Below, in pieces: positions 1-5,551 of a stretch of 11,194 nt of DNA (within the stretch, counting starts at the first letter, position 1; each line of letters begins with the position of its first letter). Where the stretch lies: positions 1-11,194 of the forward strand of contig JALSRY010000448.1 in NCBI GenBank assembly GCA_026984555.1, in the 5' to 3' direction. Under the pieces are notes generated by a model. That model saw nothing but the letters and a program-made list of their open reading frames with translations, was not told where the DNA came from and did not search any database. The position numbers were made by a program, and so were the translations under genes. This DNA is from Phycisphaerae bacterium. Its GTDB lineage: Bacteria > Planctomycetota > Phycisphaerae > UBA1845 > Fen-1342.

Positions 1-168
1 CCTGTGGCACCAGTCTCCAACCGGTGACCCTCCCCTGTAGCACCAGTCTCCAACCGGTGACCCTCCCCTGTGGCACCAGTTTCCAACCGGTGACCCCCCC
101 CTGTGGCACCGGTTTCCAACCGGTGACCCTCCCCTGTGACACCGGTTTGTAACCGGTGAAACCGGTGA
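1..168 (+). repeat. Left array of 33-bp REP-like units (four full copies plus a degenerate fifth)
   Basis: Units begin at 1, 34, 67, 100 and 133. Each has CTGTGG (or GTAG/GTGA) followed by an inverted repeat with a 3-base loop. Copy 4 is perfect: CACCGGTTTCCAACCGGTG, an 8-bp stem. Copy 5 is perfect with loop TGT, and copies 1-3 carry mismatches in the left arm (CACCAGTC, CACCAGTT). GTGG immediately before the hairpin matches the GTxG tetranucleotide that RAYTs are known to recognise. Because 33 is a multiple of three, the minus-strand frame translates as 11-residue repeats joined to the RAYT C-terminus. Confidence 0.95.
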
Positions 169-812
169 CTGTGCTTTGTGATGCTGGTTCCCCGGCACTG
201 ATTCTGCGTGCTGGCACCGCTTCCTGTCCGGTCCCCTGGCGGGCCAGTCGGAATCCGCTCCATGAAGCCTGCTTCCGATTTCCAGAACCACTTGTACGGC
301 AAATCCGGCACGAGACCGGCGGTCACGGGGTTATGCTCGATGTAGTCCCATTTCTCTATGAACTCCCGCTGGTCGCGCACAAGTCGGTCGAAGGTTTCGT
401 CCATCCAGAGCGAGCCGCGTCTCTTGCGCGATTTGTTGATCTGGCGTGCAGTGTATCGCTTGATGCTGTGAAGTATGTCACCCAGCGGAACCCATCGGCC
501 TGGAGCAGCTTCGTGCGGCGTCAGCAGCAGGTGGACATGGTCGGGCATGACGACTGCGCAATGGAGTGTCATCTTGCTTCCATGCCAATAGGTGCATGCG
601 GACAGCACGATATCCCGCTCTGCGGGGGCAAGTTGCCCTTTTCGAAGTCTGAAGGTCACGAAATATGTAGCTTCGGGTCTTTGAATATGCGGAAGATTGC
701 GCCGTGTTAACCGTTCGTCCGAGACAGGCGTATCGACGCCACGTGTGGTCTCGGGGCCACTGGCTGGCTGAGGCTTATGCGGGGCTCCACCGGTTGAAAA
801 CCGGTGCCACAT
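1..812 (-). CDS. REP-associated tyrosine transposase (RAYT, Y1_Tnp/HUH family), in the purH frame, open at the left edge
   Basis: This is a single-strand DNA nuclease of the IS200/IS605-like Y1 family, of the kind thought to process REP palindromes. Visible landmarks are LPHIQRPEATYFVTFRL (about 692-642), the HUH motif in MPDHVHLLL (histidine codons at 539-537 and 533-531), GSLWMDETFDRLVRD, and WDYIEHNPVTAGLV, whose tyrosine (344-342) is the candidate nucleophile. The domain ends near 235. The frame then continues through a linker into 11-residue repeats (HRLETGATGEG) encoded by the left 33-bp array, with no stop before position 1. The start is uncertain: in-frame ATGs at 812, 845, 905 and 938 all lie in the right-hand repeats, and those at 812 and 938 follow GGGGA by seven bases. 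The frame is also continuous with purH, so the transposase may be made as a PurH fusion, independently, or both. The longer ORF on the opposite strand is its shadow. Confidence 0.85.
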   Translation of the reverse strand, partial: MWHRFSTGGAPHKPQPASGPETTRGVDTPVSDERLTRRNLPHIQRPEATYFVTFRLRKGQLAPAERDIVLSACTYWHGSKMTLHCAVVMPDHVHLLLTPHEAAPGRWVPLGDILHSIKRYTARQINKSRKRRGSLWMDETFDRLVRDQREFIEKWDYIEHNPVTAGLVPDLPYKWFWKSEAGFMERIPTGPPGDRTGSGASTQNQCRGTSITKHSHRFHRLQTGVTGEGHRLETGATGGGHRLETGATGEGHRLETGATGEGHRLETGAT

Positions 813-1814
813 CGAGGATTCCCCGGTCGGAGGCTGCCGGCACATGGAGGGCTTACCAGTTGGGGGCTCACCCTGGGCTCCACCGGTTGAAAACCGGTGC
901 CACATCGAGGATTCCTTGGTCGGAGGCTGGTGCCACATCGAGGGTTCCCCGGTCGGGGGCTGGTGCCACGGTTGGCTGGCTGCCCGCGTCAGGTCCGCGC
1001 ACAATTCCAGGGCCGCGCTTGCGTCGACGTAGTTGTTGAACGAGAGCGGCGGCTGGTCACGGAAGTGTGCGTCCGCATCGGCGAGCGAGAACTCCGAGGC
1101 GTCGCCGGTGATTTCGAGGATTTCGCCGCGTTGGTGCGGGTTTTCGCCGTAACGGGTGATGCCTCGGCTCGCGAGCCGTTGTACCCGAAAGAGCGGGATG
1201 CCGTCCGGCGTGCGGTCGCCGAGCCACTGGGCGATGGAGCCATCGTAGCCGCAGGTACTCCAGAACGCGGCGAACCCCCCGGCTCGCAACAGATCGGCCC
1301 GGGCCGATGCGTCATCCCAATCGCGGAGCCGCTCGAGCACCGCGGAATAATGGACCGGCGATGGGACGACGAGCACGTGCCGGTGGTTCTTCGCCGCGGC
1401 GCGGAGCAGGCAAGGGCCGCCGATGTCGATCATCTCGATCGCCTGCTCGAACGTGCAGTGCGGATCGGCGATGGTTTTCTCAAAGGGGTAGAGGTTGACG
1501 ACGACCATGTCGATCGGCTCGATGCCTTGTTCGGCAAGCTGGCGCATGTGCTCCGGATTGTCGCGGTCGGCGAGGATCGCCGCGTGAATGCGCGGGTGGA
1601 GCGTCTTGACACGCCCGTCCATCATTTCGGGAAAGCCGGTAATCTGTTCGACGAGGGTGACCGGGATTTCCGCCTCGGTCAGCACGCGGGCGGTGCCGCC
1701 GGTGGAGATGAGCTCGATGCCGAATTCGCCGTGCAGGGCGCGGGCGAATTCGACGAGGCCGGTCTTGTCGAAAACGCTGAGAAGCGCTCGCCGGATGCTG
1801 GGCATGCTGGCCAT
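1..1814 (-). CDS. purH: PurH (IMP cyclohydrolase/AICAR transformylase), interrupted in frame by a REP/RAYT insertion; runs off the left edge
   Basis: PurH catalyses the last two steps of IMP synthesis in the cytoplasm. Residues 1-278 (about 981-1814) match it: an MGS-type start (LLSVFDKTGL, residues 11-20), STGGTA (37-42), GFPEMMDGRVKTLHPR (60-75), NLYPFE (107-112), IDIGGPCLLRAAAKNH (129-144), RYGENPHQ (221-228), and the opening of the transformylase half, LSFNNYVDASAALEL (257-271). After TRA (276-278) homology stops and the 33-bp repeat array begins. The reading frame stays open through the array, the RAYT (residues 335 onward) and a second array to position 1: 604 codons, no stop. The usual length is about 520 residues; the transformylase catalytic part (the KHxNPCG region) is absent here and could only lie to the left. 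The start at 1814 has GGAAAG six bases upstream; ATG 1805 is an alternative. Whether the protein is functional, split or dead cannot be decided from this window. Confidence 0.85.
   Translation of the reverse strand, partial: MASMPSIRRALLSVFDKTGLVEFARALHGEFGIELISTGGTARVLTEAEIPVTLVEQITGFPEMMDGRVKTLHPRIHAAILADRDNPEHMRQLAEQGIEPIDMVVVNLYPFEKTIADPHCTFEQAIEMIDIGGPCLLRAAAKNHRHVLVVPSPVHYSAVLERLRDWDDASARADLLRAGGFAAFWSTCGYDGSIAQWLGDRTPDGIPLFRVQRLASRGITRYGENPHQRGEILEITGDASEFSLADADAHFRDQPPLSFNNYVDASAALELCADLTRAASQPWHQPPTGEPSMWHQPPTKESSMWHRFSTGGAQGEPPTGKPSMCRQPPTGESSMWHRFSTGGAPHKPQPASGPETTRGVDTPVSDERLTRRNLPHIQRPEATYFVTFRLRKGQLAPAERDIVLSACTYWHGSKMTLHCAVVMPDHVHLLLTPHEAAPGRWVPLGDILHSIKRYTARQINKSRKRRGSLWMDETFDRLVRDQREFIEKWDYIEHNPVTAGLVPDLPYKWFWKSEAGFMERIPTGPPGDRTGSGASTQNQCRGTSITKHSHRFHRLQTGVTGEGHRLETGATGGGHRLETGATGEGHRLETGATGEGHRLETGAT
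782..975 (-). repeat. Right array of REP-like units, inverted relative to the left array
   Basis: Two perfect palindromes, CACCGGTTGAAAACCGGTG, lie at 788-806 and 881-899, 93 bases apart. A shorter motif, (C/T)GGTGCCAC, recurs at 895, 928 and 961 with exact 33-base spacing, and degenerate copies sit at 802 and 835. Read on the minus strand each unit is GTGGCACC-type, mirroring the left array. Units also contain GGGGA, seven bases, then ATG (at 812 and 938), all in the purH/RAYT frame, giving peptide repeats of the MWHQPPTGE type. Confidence 0.9.
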
Positions 1815-1820
1815 GGTGTG

Positions 1821-1826
1821 CTTTCC
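1821..1826 (-). promoter_or_regulatory. Ribosome binding site of purH
   Basis: GGAAAG on the minus strand lies six bases before the ATG at 1814. It favours this start over the in-frame ATG nine bases further on, at 1805. Confidence 0.55.
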
Positions 1827-1895
1827 GCGACCGCAGCAGCCGGCGACACCCGCGACCGGCGCCAAACTCCGGCCGCCGGCGGTACCGGGTGCGGA

Positions 1896-3182
1896 TTATT
1901 TCTTGGCGGACTGCTGCTCGGCGTATTTTTTCGAGACTTTGGACTTCCCGCCGATGGGCGGCCCCGGACGCTTACTGCGCAGAATATCTTCCCCTTCGTT
2001 CGGCTCGGCGGCGGACTTTTTCGCGACGGCCGCTTGCTGGCCGGCTTTCCGGGGCGGCTGGAGCGCGGCCCGCATCCGCGCCACCGTCAGCGGCGGAGTG
2101 CCGAGCGGGCGCGCACAAAACAGTCGCCCGTCGGCCGAGGCCACAAACACCGCCGAACCCTTGGGCGAAGGCAGCGGCAGCGTAAAGCCCGGCGCCGGCA
2201 CGGTTGCCACCAATTGCCCGTCGTCGAGCCCAACAGCCAGCAACCGCTCATCGCGACTGAGCAGCACCGCCCGTTCGTCCTCGATGGTCGTCAACATCTG
2301 GCGAGCGTCGGGAACCTTCCAGCGCACACGCTCGTTCACATCTACGACGCCGGTATTCAGCGCCACCACGCCATCGGTCGGGCTGTATTGGAACACGACC
2401 TTGTCCGTCACGACCGGCGGTTCGGTCAGCGGCGAGGAGAACCGCGCCATCCACCGCAGCCCGCCCACGTCGGGATCGAACAGGTAGAGCGCGTCGTCGC
2501 GTCCGGCGACGTACACCCCATTCTTGTCGACCACGAGGTCCGCGGTGATGGTGCCTTGCGTGCGAGCCCGCCAGTAAAAGGCCTTGTTGCGGGCCTCACA
2601 GGCGTAGACGTTGCCGTTGTCGCTGGCGTAGTAGAGGTACTTGCCCATGCGCTGCGGCTGCGAGATGATCTGGCCGCCGGCGCGGGCTTTCCAGAGCTCG
2701 AAATCCTGATCGAGCAGGAAGGCGTGCATCTTGCGGTCGATCCCGCCGACGTAGTACAGGATGCCGTCGCTGATGGCCGGCGAGCCCACCGGAAACCGCG
2801 GCTCGATCCGCAGAATCGGATCGCCCGTATATCGGTCGTACTGGAGAATCGCGGGCGGCAGCACGAAAATGACGCGATTGCCCGCGTGGCACGGTCGCAC
2901 GATGCGATAACCCGCCGTCGTGACCCGCTTGCGCCAGCGCAACACCCCGGTCGGCGCGTGAACCGCGAACACGTCGCCGTCGGCCGTCGCCGCATAGATC
3001 TGGTCGTCCACCAGGTACGCATCGCGCAGACGTTGCCCCTCGGCCAGCGGTAGCCGTAACTGCCAGTACTTGGTCAGCCCGGCCTTGTGCAGAGCCGCCG
3101 GAGCGATGAAATCGGCCTCCGCCAGCGCCGGCAACACCGCCAGCACGGCGAACGTACAACCGGTTGCAAGTTTGCGAAACAT
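1896..3182 (-). CDS. Secreted PQQ-repeat (YncE/BamB-like) beta-propeller protein
   Basis: This is a 428-residue protein exported by a Sec signal peptide (residues 1-23: basic MFRK, hydrophobic core, likely cleavage after AEA). There is no lipobox, so it is probably periplasmic or secreted. At least seven propeller-blade-like segments can be read: about 57-84 (VFAVHAPTGVLRWRKRV), 102-126, 139-165, 181-205 (VYACEARNKAFYWRART), 221-245 (LYLFDPDVGGLRW), 258-291 and 343-362. They show the alternating beta strands and closing Trp typical of PQQ/quinoprotein-like blades. Residues 375-428 form an Ala/Lys/Pro-rich tail without propeller features. No catalytic residues of quinoprotein dehydrogenases are evident, so a scaffold or binding role, as in BamB, is more likely than an enzyme. 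The start at 3182 is chosen for the signal peptide and for AAGGAA six bases upstream; the open frame extends to 3365 but that extension has no signal-like N-terminus. purH follows 81 bases downstream on the same strand. The exact role is unknown. Confidence 0.85.
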   Translation of the reverse strand: MFRKLATGCTFAVLAVLPALAEADFIAPAALHKAGLTKYWQLRLPLAEGQRLRDAYLVDDQIYAATADGDVFAVHAPTGVLRWRKRVTTAGYRIVRPCHAGNRVIFVLPPAILQYDRYTGDPILRIEPRFPVGSPAISDGILYYVGGIDRKMHAFLLDQDFELWKARAGGQIISQPQRMGKYLYYASDNGNVYACEARNKAFYWRARTQGTITADLVVDKNGVYVAGRDDALYLFDPDVGGLRWMARFSSPLTEPPVVTDKVVFQYSPTDGVVALNTGVVDVNERVRWKVPDARQMLTTIEDERAVLLSRDERLLAVGLDDGQLVATVPAPGFTLPLPSPKGSAVFVASADGRLFCARPLGTPPLTVARMRAALQPPRKAGQQAAVAKKSAAEPNEGEDILRSKRPGPPIGGKSKVSKKYAEQQSAKK

Positions 3183-3593
3183 GGGGGGTTCCTTGTCGGC
3201 AGCGTGCGGGAACGGCTGCTTTCGAACCAGCGGAGCGGAGCGGCCCGCAGACCACCCCCAACCCGCCAGATGCGATGCCGCCCGGCTGTGACCCCGGGCG
3301 CAATCCCACAGCGCGCGGTATCGTCGCCACCAGTGCAAGCTAGTGGGCGCGGCGGTTTTCGTCAACCTTCAGCCCGGTTCGTTCGTCTCGGCGTTCGCGC
3401 CCACGTTCAAAGGTCCGAGGAGCCGAATCGGCGAAGCCGGCATCGCGATGAAGCACGCAAGACGCCAGCGGGGGAGTTCGGCCGGGGCCGGAGCGCTTCA
3501 AGCCGACGGCGCCACACGCCGATAGAAGATGCCGGAGACCGCGAGGCGCGCCGGCGGCGGTGCGCAACCCGGCTGGCTCGTGTGAATGACGCG
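3183..3593. other. Divergent intergenic region without a convincing gene
   Basis: About 410 bases lie between the minus-strand propeller gene and the plus-strand PilZ-like gene. Several frames are open on both strands, as expected at this G+C, but none translates into a recognisable domain and none has a good ribosome binding site. It must hold the divergent promoters. I could not identify -10/-35 elements, operators or RNA structures with confidence. Confidence 0.6.
3189..3194 (-). promoter_or_regulatory. Ribosome binding site of the propeller gene
   Basis: AAGGAA on the minus strand, six bases before ATG 3182. It decides the start in favour of the signal-peptide form over the upstream in-frame ATG at 3365. 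Confidence 0.6.
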
Positions 3594-4004
3594 ATGAACC
3601 CGACCCAAAGAACCGCCCAGCGCAAGACCGATTCCAACCGCTCGGAAGCGTTCACGTTCTGGTTCCGTCGCCGCTACGCCGACAAGCACGTCGGGGCCTG
3701 GATGTTGCGGCAAAACGAACGCGAAGCCCAGTTCCTCACGTCCGTGAGCGAGGCTCCCCGCGTCGGCGAAACGCTCGAGCTGACCGAGCCGGTCGCCGAC
3801 GGCGAACATCCCGAGACGCGCCCGGCTGTTCGGCTGCCGCGGTGGGGACGCGTGCTCTGGCTCGAACAGGGCGCCGGACGCACCCGCCGCGTCGGAATCC
3901 GCTTCGAACACCCGCCACGCTCCCGGTGGGGCAACGCGGCTGGCCGCCCCGGGCTCCCCACCGGCGGCGAACACCGCTCCACAAGTCCCCCGCGCCGCAC
4001 CTGA
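3594..4004 (+). CDS. Small PilZ-like domain protein (degenerate)
   Basis: The product is 136 residues. Residues 20-105 resemble a PilZ beta-barrel: a basic patch (FRRRYADK, 24-31), a middle strand pair ending VGETLELTEP (57-66), and the C-terminal strands LPRWGRVLWLEQGAG then RRVGIRFE (81-105), which match the usual closing GRVxW...VGIxF pattern of PilZ. The arginine-rich RxxxR motif is only loosely present and the DxSxxG c-di-GMP motif is not seen, so c-di-GMP binding is doubtful. The tail (107-136) is Pro/Arg/Gly-rich and probably disordered. ATG 3594 is the start nearest the domain; GTG 3582 is an in-frame alternative and the frame stays open back to 3087. No clear Shine-Dalgarno sequence is seen. 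The antisense frame over 3498-4013 gives no recognisable protein and is judged a shadow. It is convergent with the permease gene, 30 bases away. Confidence 0.55.
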   Translation: MNPTQRTAQRKTDSNRSEAFTFWFRRRYADKHVGAWMLRQNEREAQFLTSVSEAPRVGETLELTEPVADGEHPETRPAVRLPRWGRVLWLEQGAGRTRRVGIRFEHPPRSRWGNAAGRPGLPTGGEHRSTSPPRRT

Positions 4005-4034
4005 CCCGCACACCCCGCCCGCGCCACCACCGAC

Positions 4035-5267
4035 TCATCGCAGCCAGCCGAGCCAACCCGCGCCAAGCCCATACAGCCCCAACCCCAACAGGAACATCGC
4101 GTAACCGGCACCCAGAAACCACAACGTGAACCGACCGGCCGAACCCGCCGGCGCCTCCCGTACGTACAGCCGATACGCGATCAGGTTCGCCAACGACGCG
4201 ACCAGGCTTCCGAAACCCCCGACACTCACCCCCCAAAGGAGCGCTTTCCAGTCGCTCGTGAACTCCGCAAACAGGATCGCCGCCGGCACGTTGCTCATGA
4301 ATTGGCTCGCCAACGCTGAAAGCAGGAACACGTGCCCGGCGTGTTCGAGCCGCGCCGCCAGCAACCCTCCCAGGTTGTCCATCAGCCCGAACATGCACCC
4401 CAACATCAACAACAACCCGTAATCCACCCGCAACGCCCCCCGATCCCGAACCACCACCCACAGCGGCACGAGCATACCGACCCACACCGGAACCACACGC
4501 ACCACCGCCAGCACCACCAGCACCAGCAAACCCGCGTATACCCACGCCGGCCCCCCAGGCCATGCCACCGCCGGACGCACCCGCGCCTCCCCACTACGCA
4601 CCAGCAGCCCGGCACCCAGCAACACCGCCAGCGACACCACCGAAAACGGCGCGATCGCCCCCACGAAAACACGCGGATCAACCCCATATACCCAGTAAAT
4701 GTACAGGTTCTGCGGACTGCCCAGCGGCGTCAGCGCCGCACCCGCATTCGCAGCCAACGCCTCGAGAATCACCAGCGCCCCCACTCGACGATCACCCAAC
4801 GCCAGCGTCAGCGGAACCACTACGACCAGCGCCACGTCGTTCGTGACGAACATCGACAACCCGAACGTCAACCCGACCAGCTTGAGCGACACCAACCCCC
4901 CACGCTCGATCAAACCCGATATGCACCGCAGCAAACCGCTTCGCTCGAGCCCCCGCACAACCACCAACAGCACCCACAAAAGCAGCAATACCTCCAGCTC
5001 CGCCACCGAAAACCCCGGCACCCGCCCCAGATAGACCGAACTCGCCACGAGCCCCGCGACCGCCCCCAACAGCAGCCACTCCCGCAGCAATACTTCTGCC
5101 CATGCCTGATTGGATTTCCGCTCGACGATAATCCGTCCTACCTCGCGTCGGCAGCCGACAGCAATCCCACACCGCCCTATAGGCCCCCCACCCGGTGCGG
5201 TCAAACGCCCGTCGCCCAAACCCGACAAGCGGCCGTCACTTCTCCCATTCCCCGCGTTGCCCAGCAA
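4035..5267 (-). CDS. YbiR-like permease of the ArsB/NhaD/SLC13 superfamily
   Basis: This is an inner-membrane secondary transporter with about ten hydrophobic segments from residue 64 to 410. Family signatures appear twice, as expected for the inverted-repeat fold: [18 protein letters not shown] with [19 protein letters not shown] in the first half, and [12 protein letters not shown] followed by [19 protein letters not shown] in the second. The order and wording match E. coli YbiR closely; the substrate is not known (inorganic or organic anion transport is the family theme). The long form starting at ATG 5267 has about 59 Gly/Arg-rich residues without homology, reaching back towards the TPP riboswitch. 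The true start is probably near TTG 5090, just ahead of the first membrane segment, giving about 351 residues. The gene is divergent from thiC; nothing shows that it carries thiamine or a precursor. Codons mostly end in G or T (GTG, CTG, GCG, GGG), unlike the C-ending codons of the neighbours. Confidence 0.85.
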   Translation of the reverse strand: MLGNAGNGRSDGRLSGLGDGRLTAPGGGPIGRCGIAVGCRREVGRIIVERKSNQAWAEVLLREWLLLGAVAGLVASSVYLGRVPGFSVAELEVLLLLWVLLVVVRGLERSGLLRCISGLIERGGLVSLKLVGLTFGLSMFVTNDVALVVVVPLTLALGDRRVGALVILEALAANAGAALTPLGSPQNLYIYWVYGVDPRVFVGAIAPFSVVSLAVLLGAGLLVRSGEARVRPAVAWPGGPAWVYAGLLVLVVLAVVRVVPVWVGMLVPLWVVVRDRGALRVDYGLLLMLGCMFGLMDNLGGLLAARLEHAGHVFLLSALASQFMSNVPAAILFAEFTSDWKALLWGVSVGGFGSLVASLANLIAYRLYVREAPAGSAGRFTLWFLGAGYAMFLLGLGLYGLGAGWLGWLR

Positions 5268-5285
5268 CGACCGGACGCATACACT
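5257..5285 (+). promoter_or_regulatory. Candidate sigma-70-type promoter for the riboswitch-thiC transcript
   Basis: TTGCCC (5257-5262), a 17-base spacer, then TACACT (5280-5285): four of six matches to each consensus box. The expected start near 5291-5293 would fall inside the proposed P1 stem of the riboswitch, so either P1 is shorter or the real promoter lies a few bases upstream. Confidence 0.3.
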
Positions 5286-5287
5286 CG

Positions 5288-5408
5288 GTTACTTGGCTGG
5301 GGGTGGCTCGCCGCGGCGAGCATGAGATCCCGGCACGATCGGCCGGGAAACCCCTCGAACCTGATCAGCGTCTGACCGCCTCGGCGGCCGGCTGCGTAGG
5401 GAAGCAAC
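5288..5408 (+). promoter_or_regulatory. TPP (THI-box) riboswitch controlling thiC
   Basis: The conserved TPP-aptamer blocks appear in order: GGGGGTGG (5299-5306), a P3-like stem (GCTCGC/GCGAGC), ATGAGA (5322-5327; consensus CTGAGA), ACCCCTCGAACCTGATC (5350-5366; consensus ACCCTTGAACCTGATC) and GCTGCGTAGGGAAG (5391-5404; consensus GCGTAGGGAAG). P1 can form between GTTACTT (5288-5294) and AAGCAAC (5402-5408) with one mismatch. Two GC-rich additions stand out: a TCCCGG...CCGGGA hairpin at 5328-5348 and a CCGCC/GGCGG helix at 5376-5388. Binding of thiamine pyrophosphate would repress thiC, which starts 143 bases downstream. Confidence 0.93.
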
Positions 5409-5441
5409 ATGCCTGCGGGTTCCTCGCCATGGACTGCGCCG

Positions 5442-5474
5442 CGCGCGATTCGCCACCTTCCCGGCGGTCGCGCG
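5442..5474 (+). promoter_or_regulatory. GC-rich hairpin, candidate expression platform of the TPP riboswitch
   Basis: CGCGCGA (5442-5448) pairs perfectly with TCGCGCG (5468-5474), and inside it CGCC (5451-5454) can pair with GGCG (5463-5466). There is no U-tract, so it is not a textbook intrinsic terminator. It could act through Rho or through an alternative fold affecting the leader. The mechanism is inferred from its position between aptamer and thiC. Confidence 0.4.
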
Positions 5475-5539
5475 CCCAGCACACCCGAGGACACCCCTGG
5501 ACACGGGGACGGACGATGACACCGGGCAACTCGCCCACC

Positions 5540-5544
5540 AGGAG
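5540..5544 (+). promoter_or_regulatory. Ribosome binding site of thiC
   Basis: AGGAG, seven bases before ATG 5552. It decides for this start over the in-frame ATG at 5516, which would add 12 residues and place this purine-rich block inside the gene. Confidence 0.75.
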
Positions 5545-5551
5545 ATACACG

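Larger units (their letters stand above)
1..975 (-). mobile_element. REP/RAYT element inserted in purH (right boundary near 969-980; left boundary outside the window)
   Basis: The element consists of a RAYT gene bracketed by two arrays of 33-bp units with CACCGGTT-type palindromes, inverted relative to one another. RAYT genes flanked by inverted REPs are the known arrangement for this family. The right boundary is set by the end of recognisable PurH sequence (residue 278, base 981) and the first TGGTGCCAC unit at 961-969. The left end and any target-site features lie outside the window. The lower G+C and mixed codon use of the RAYT, compared with purH, fit an acquired segment. Confidence 0.75.

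Noticed and set aside
1..168. CRISPR array
   Set aside because: The 33-base units are contiguous and lack unique spacers; they are tandem REP-like palindromes next to a RAYT.
156..710. Plus-strand open frame of 184 codons
   Set aside because: It is antisense to the RAYT; its translation has no recognisable domain, whereas the minus strand shows the HUH and HNPV motifs.
1588..2487. Plus-strand open frame of 299 codons
   Set aside because: It overlaps purH and the propeller gene in antisense and is Ser/Arg/Pro-rich without domain character.
897..3053. Plus-strand open frame of 718 codons
   Set aside because: It is antisense to purH and the propeller gene, both of which have clear family motifs. 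The open frame arises from high G+C and few stops.
3498..4013. Minus-strand open frame of 171 codons opposite the PilZ-like gene
   Set aside because: It has no recognisable motif; the plus-strand reading gives PilZ-like strand patterns, although with only moderate confidence.
3900..4040. Replication terminus suggested by the apparent skew change near 3.9 kb
   Set aside because: Gene directions on either side diverge, the opposite of what a terminus predicts, and codon preference explains most of the change.
4332..5375. Plus-strand open frame of 347 codons, His/Gln/Pro/Arg-rich
   Set aside because: It is antisense to the YbiR-like permease and runs through the TPP riboswitch; its composition is an artefact of the C-rich strand.
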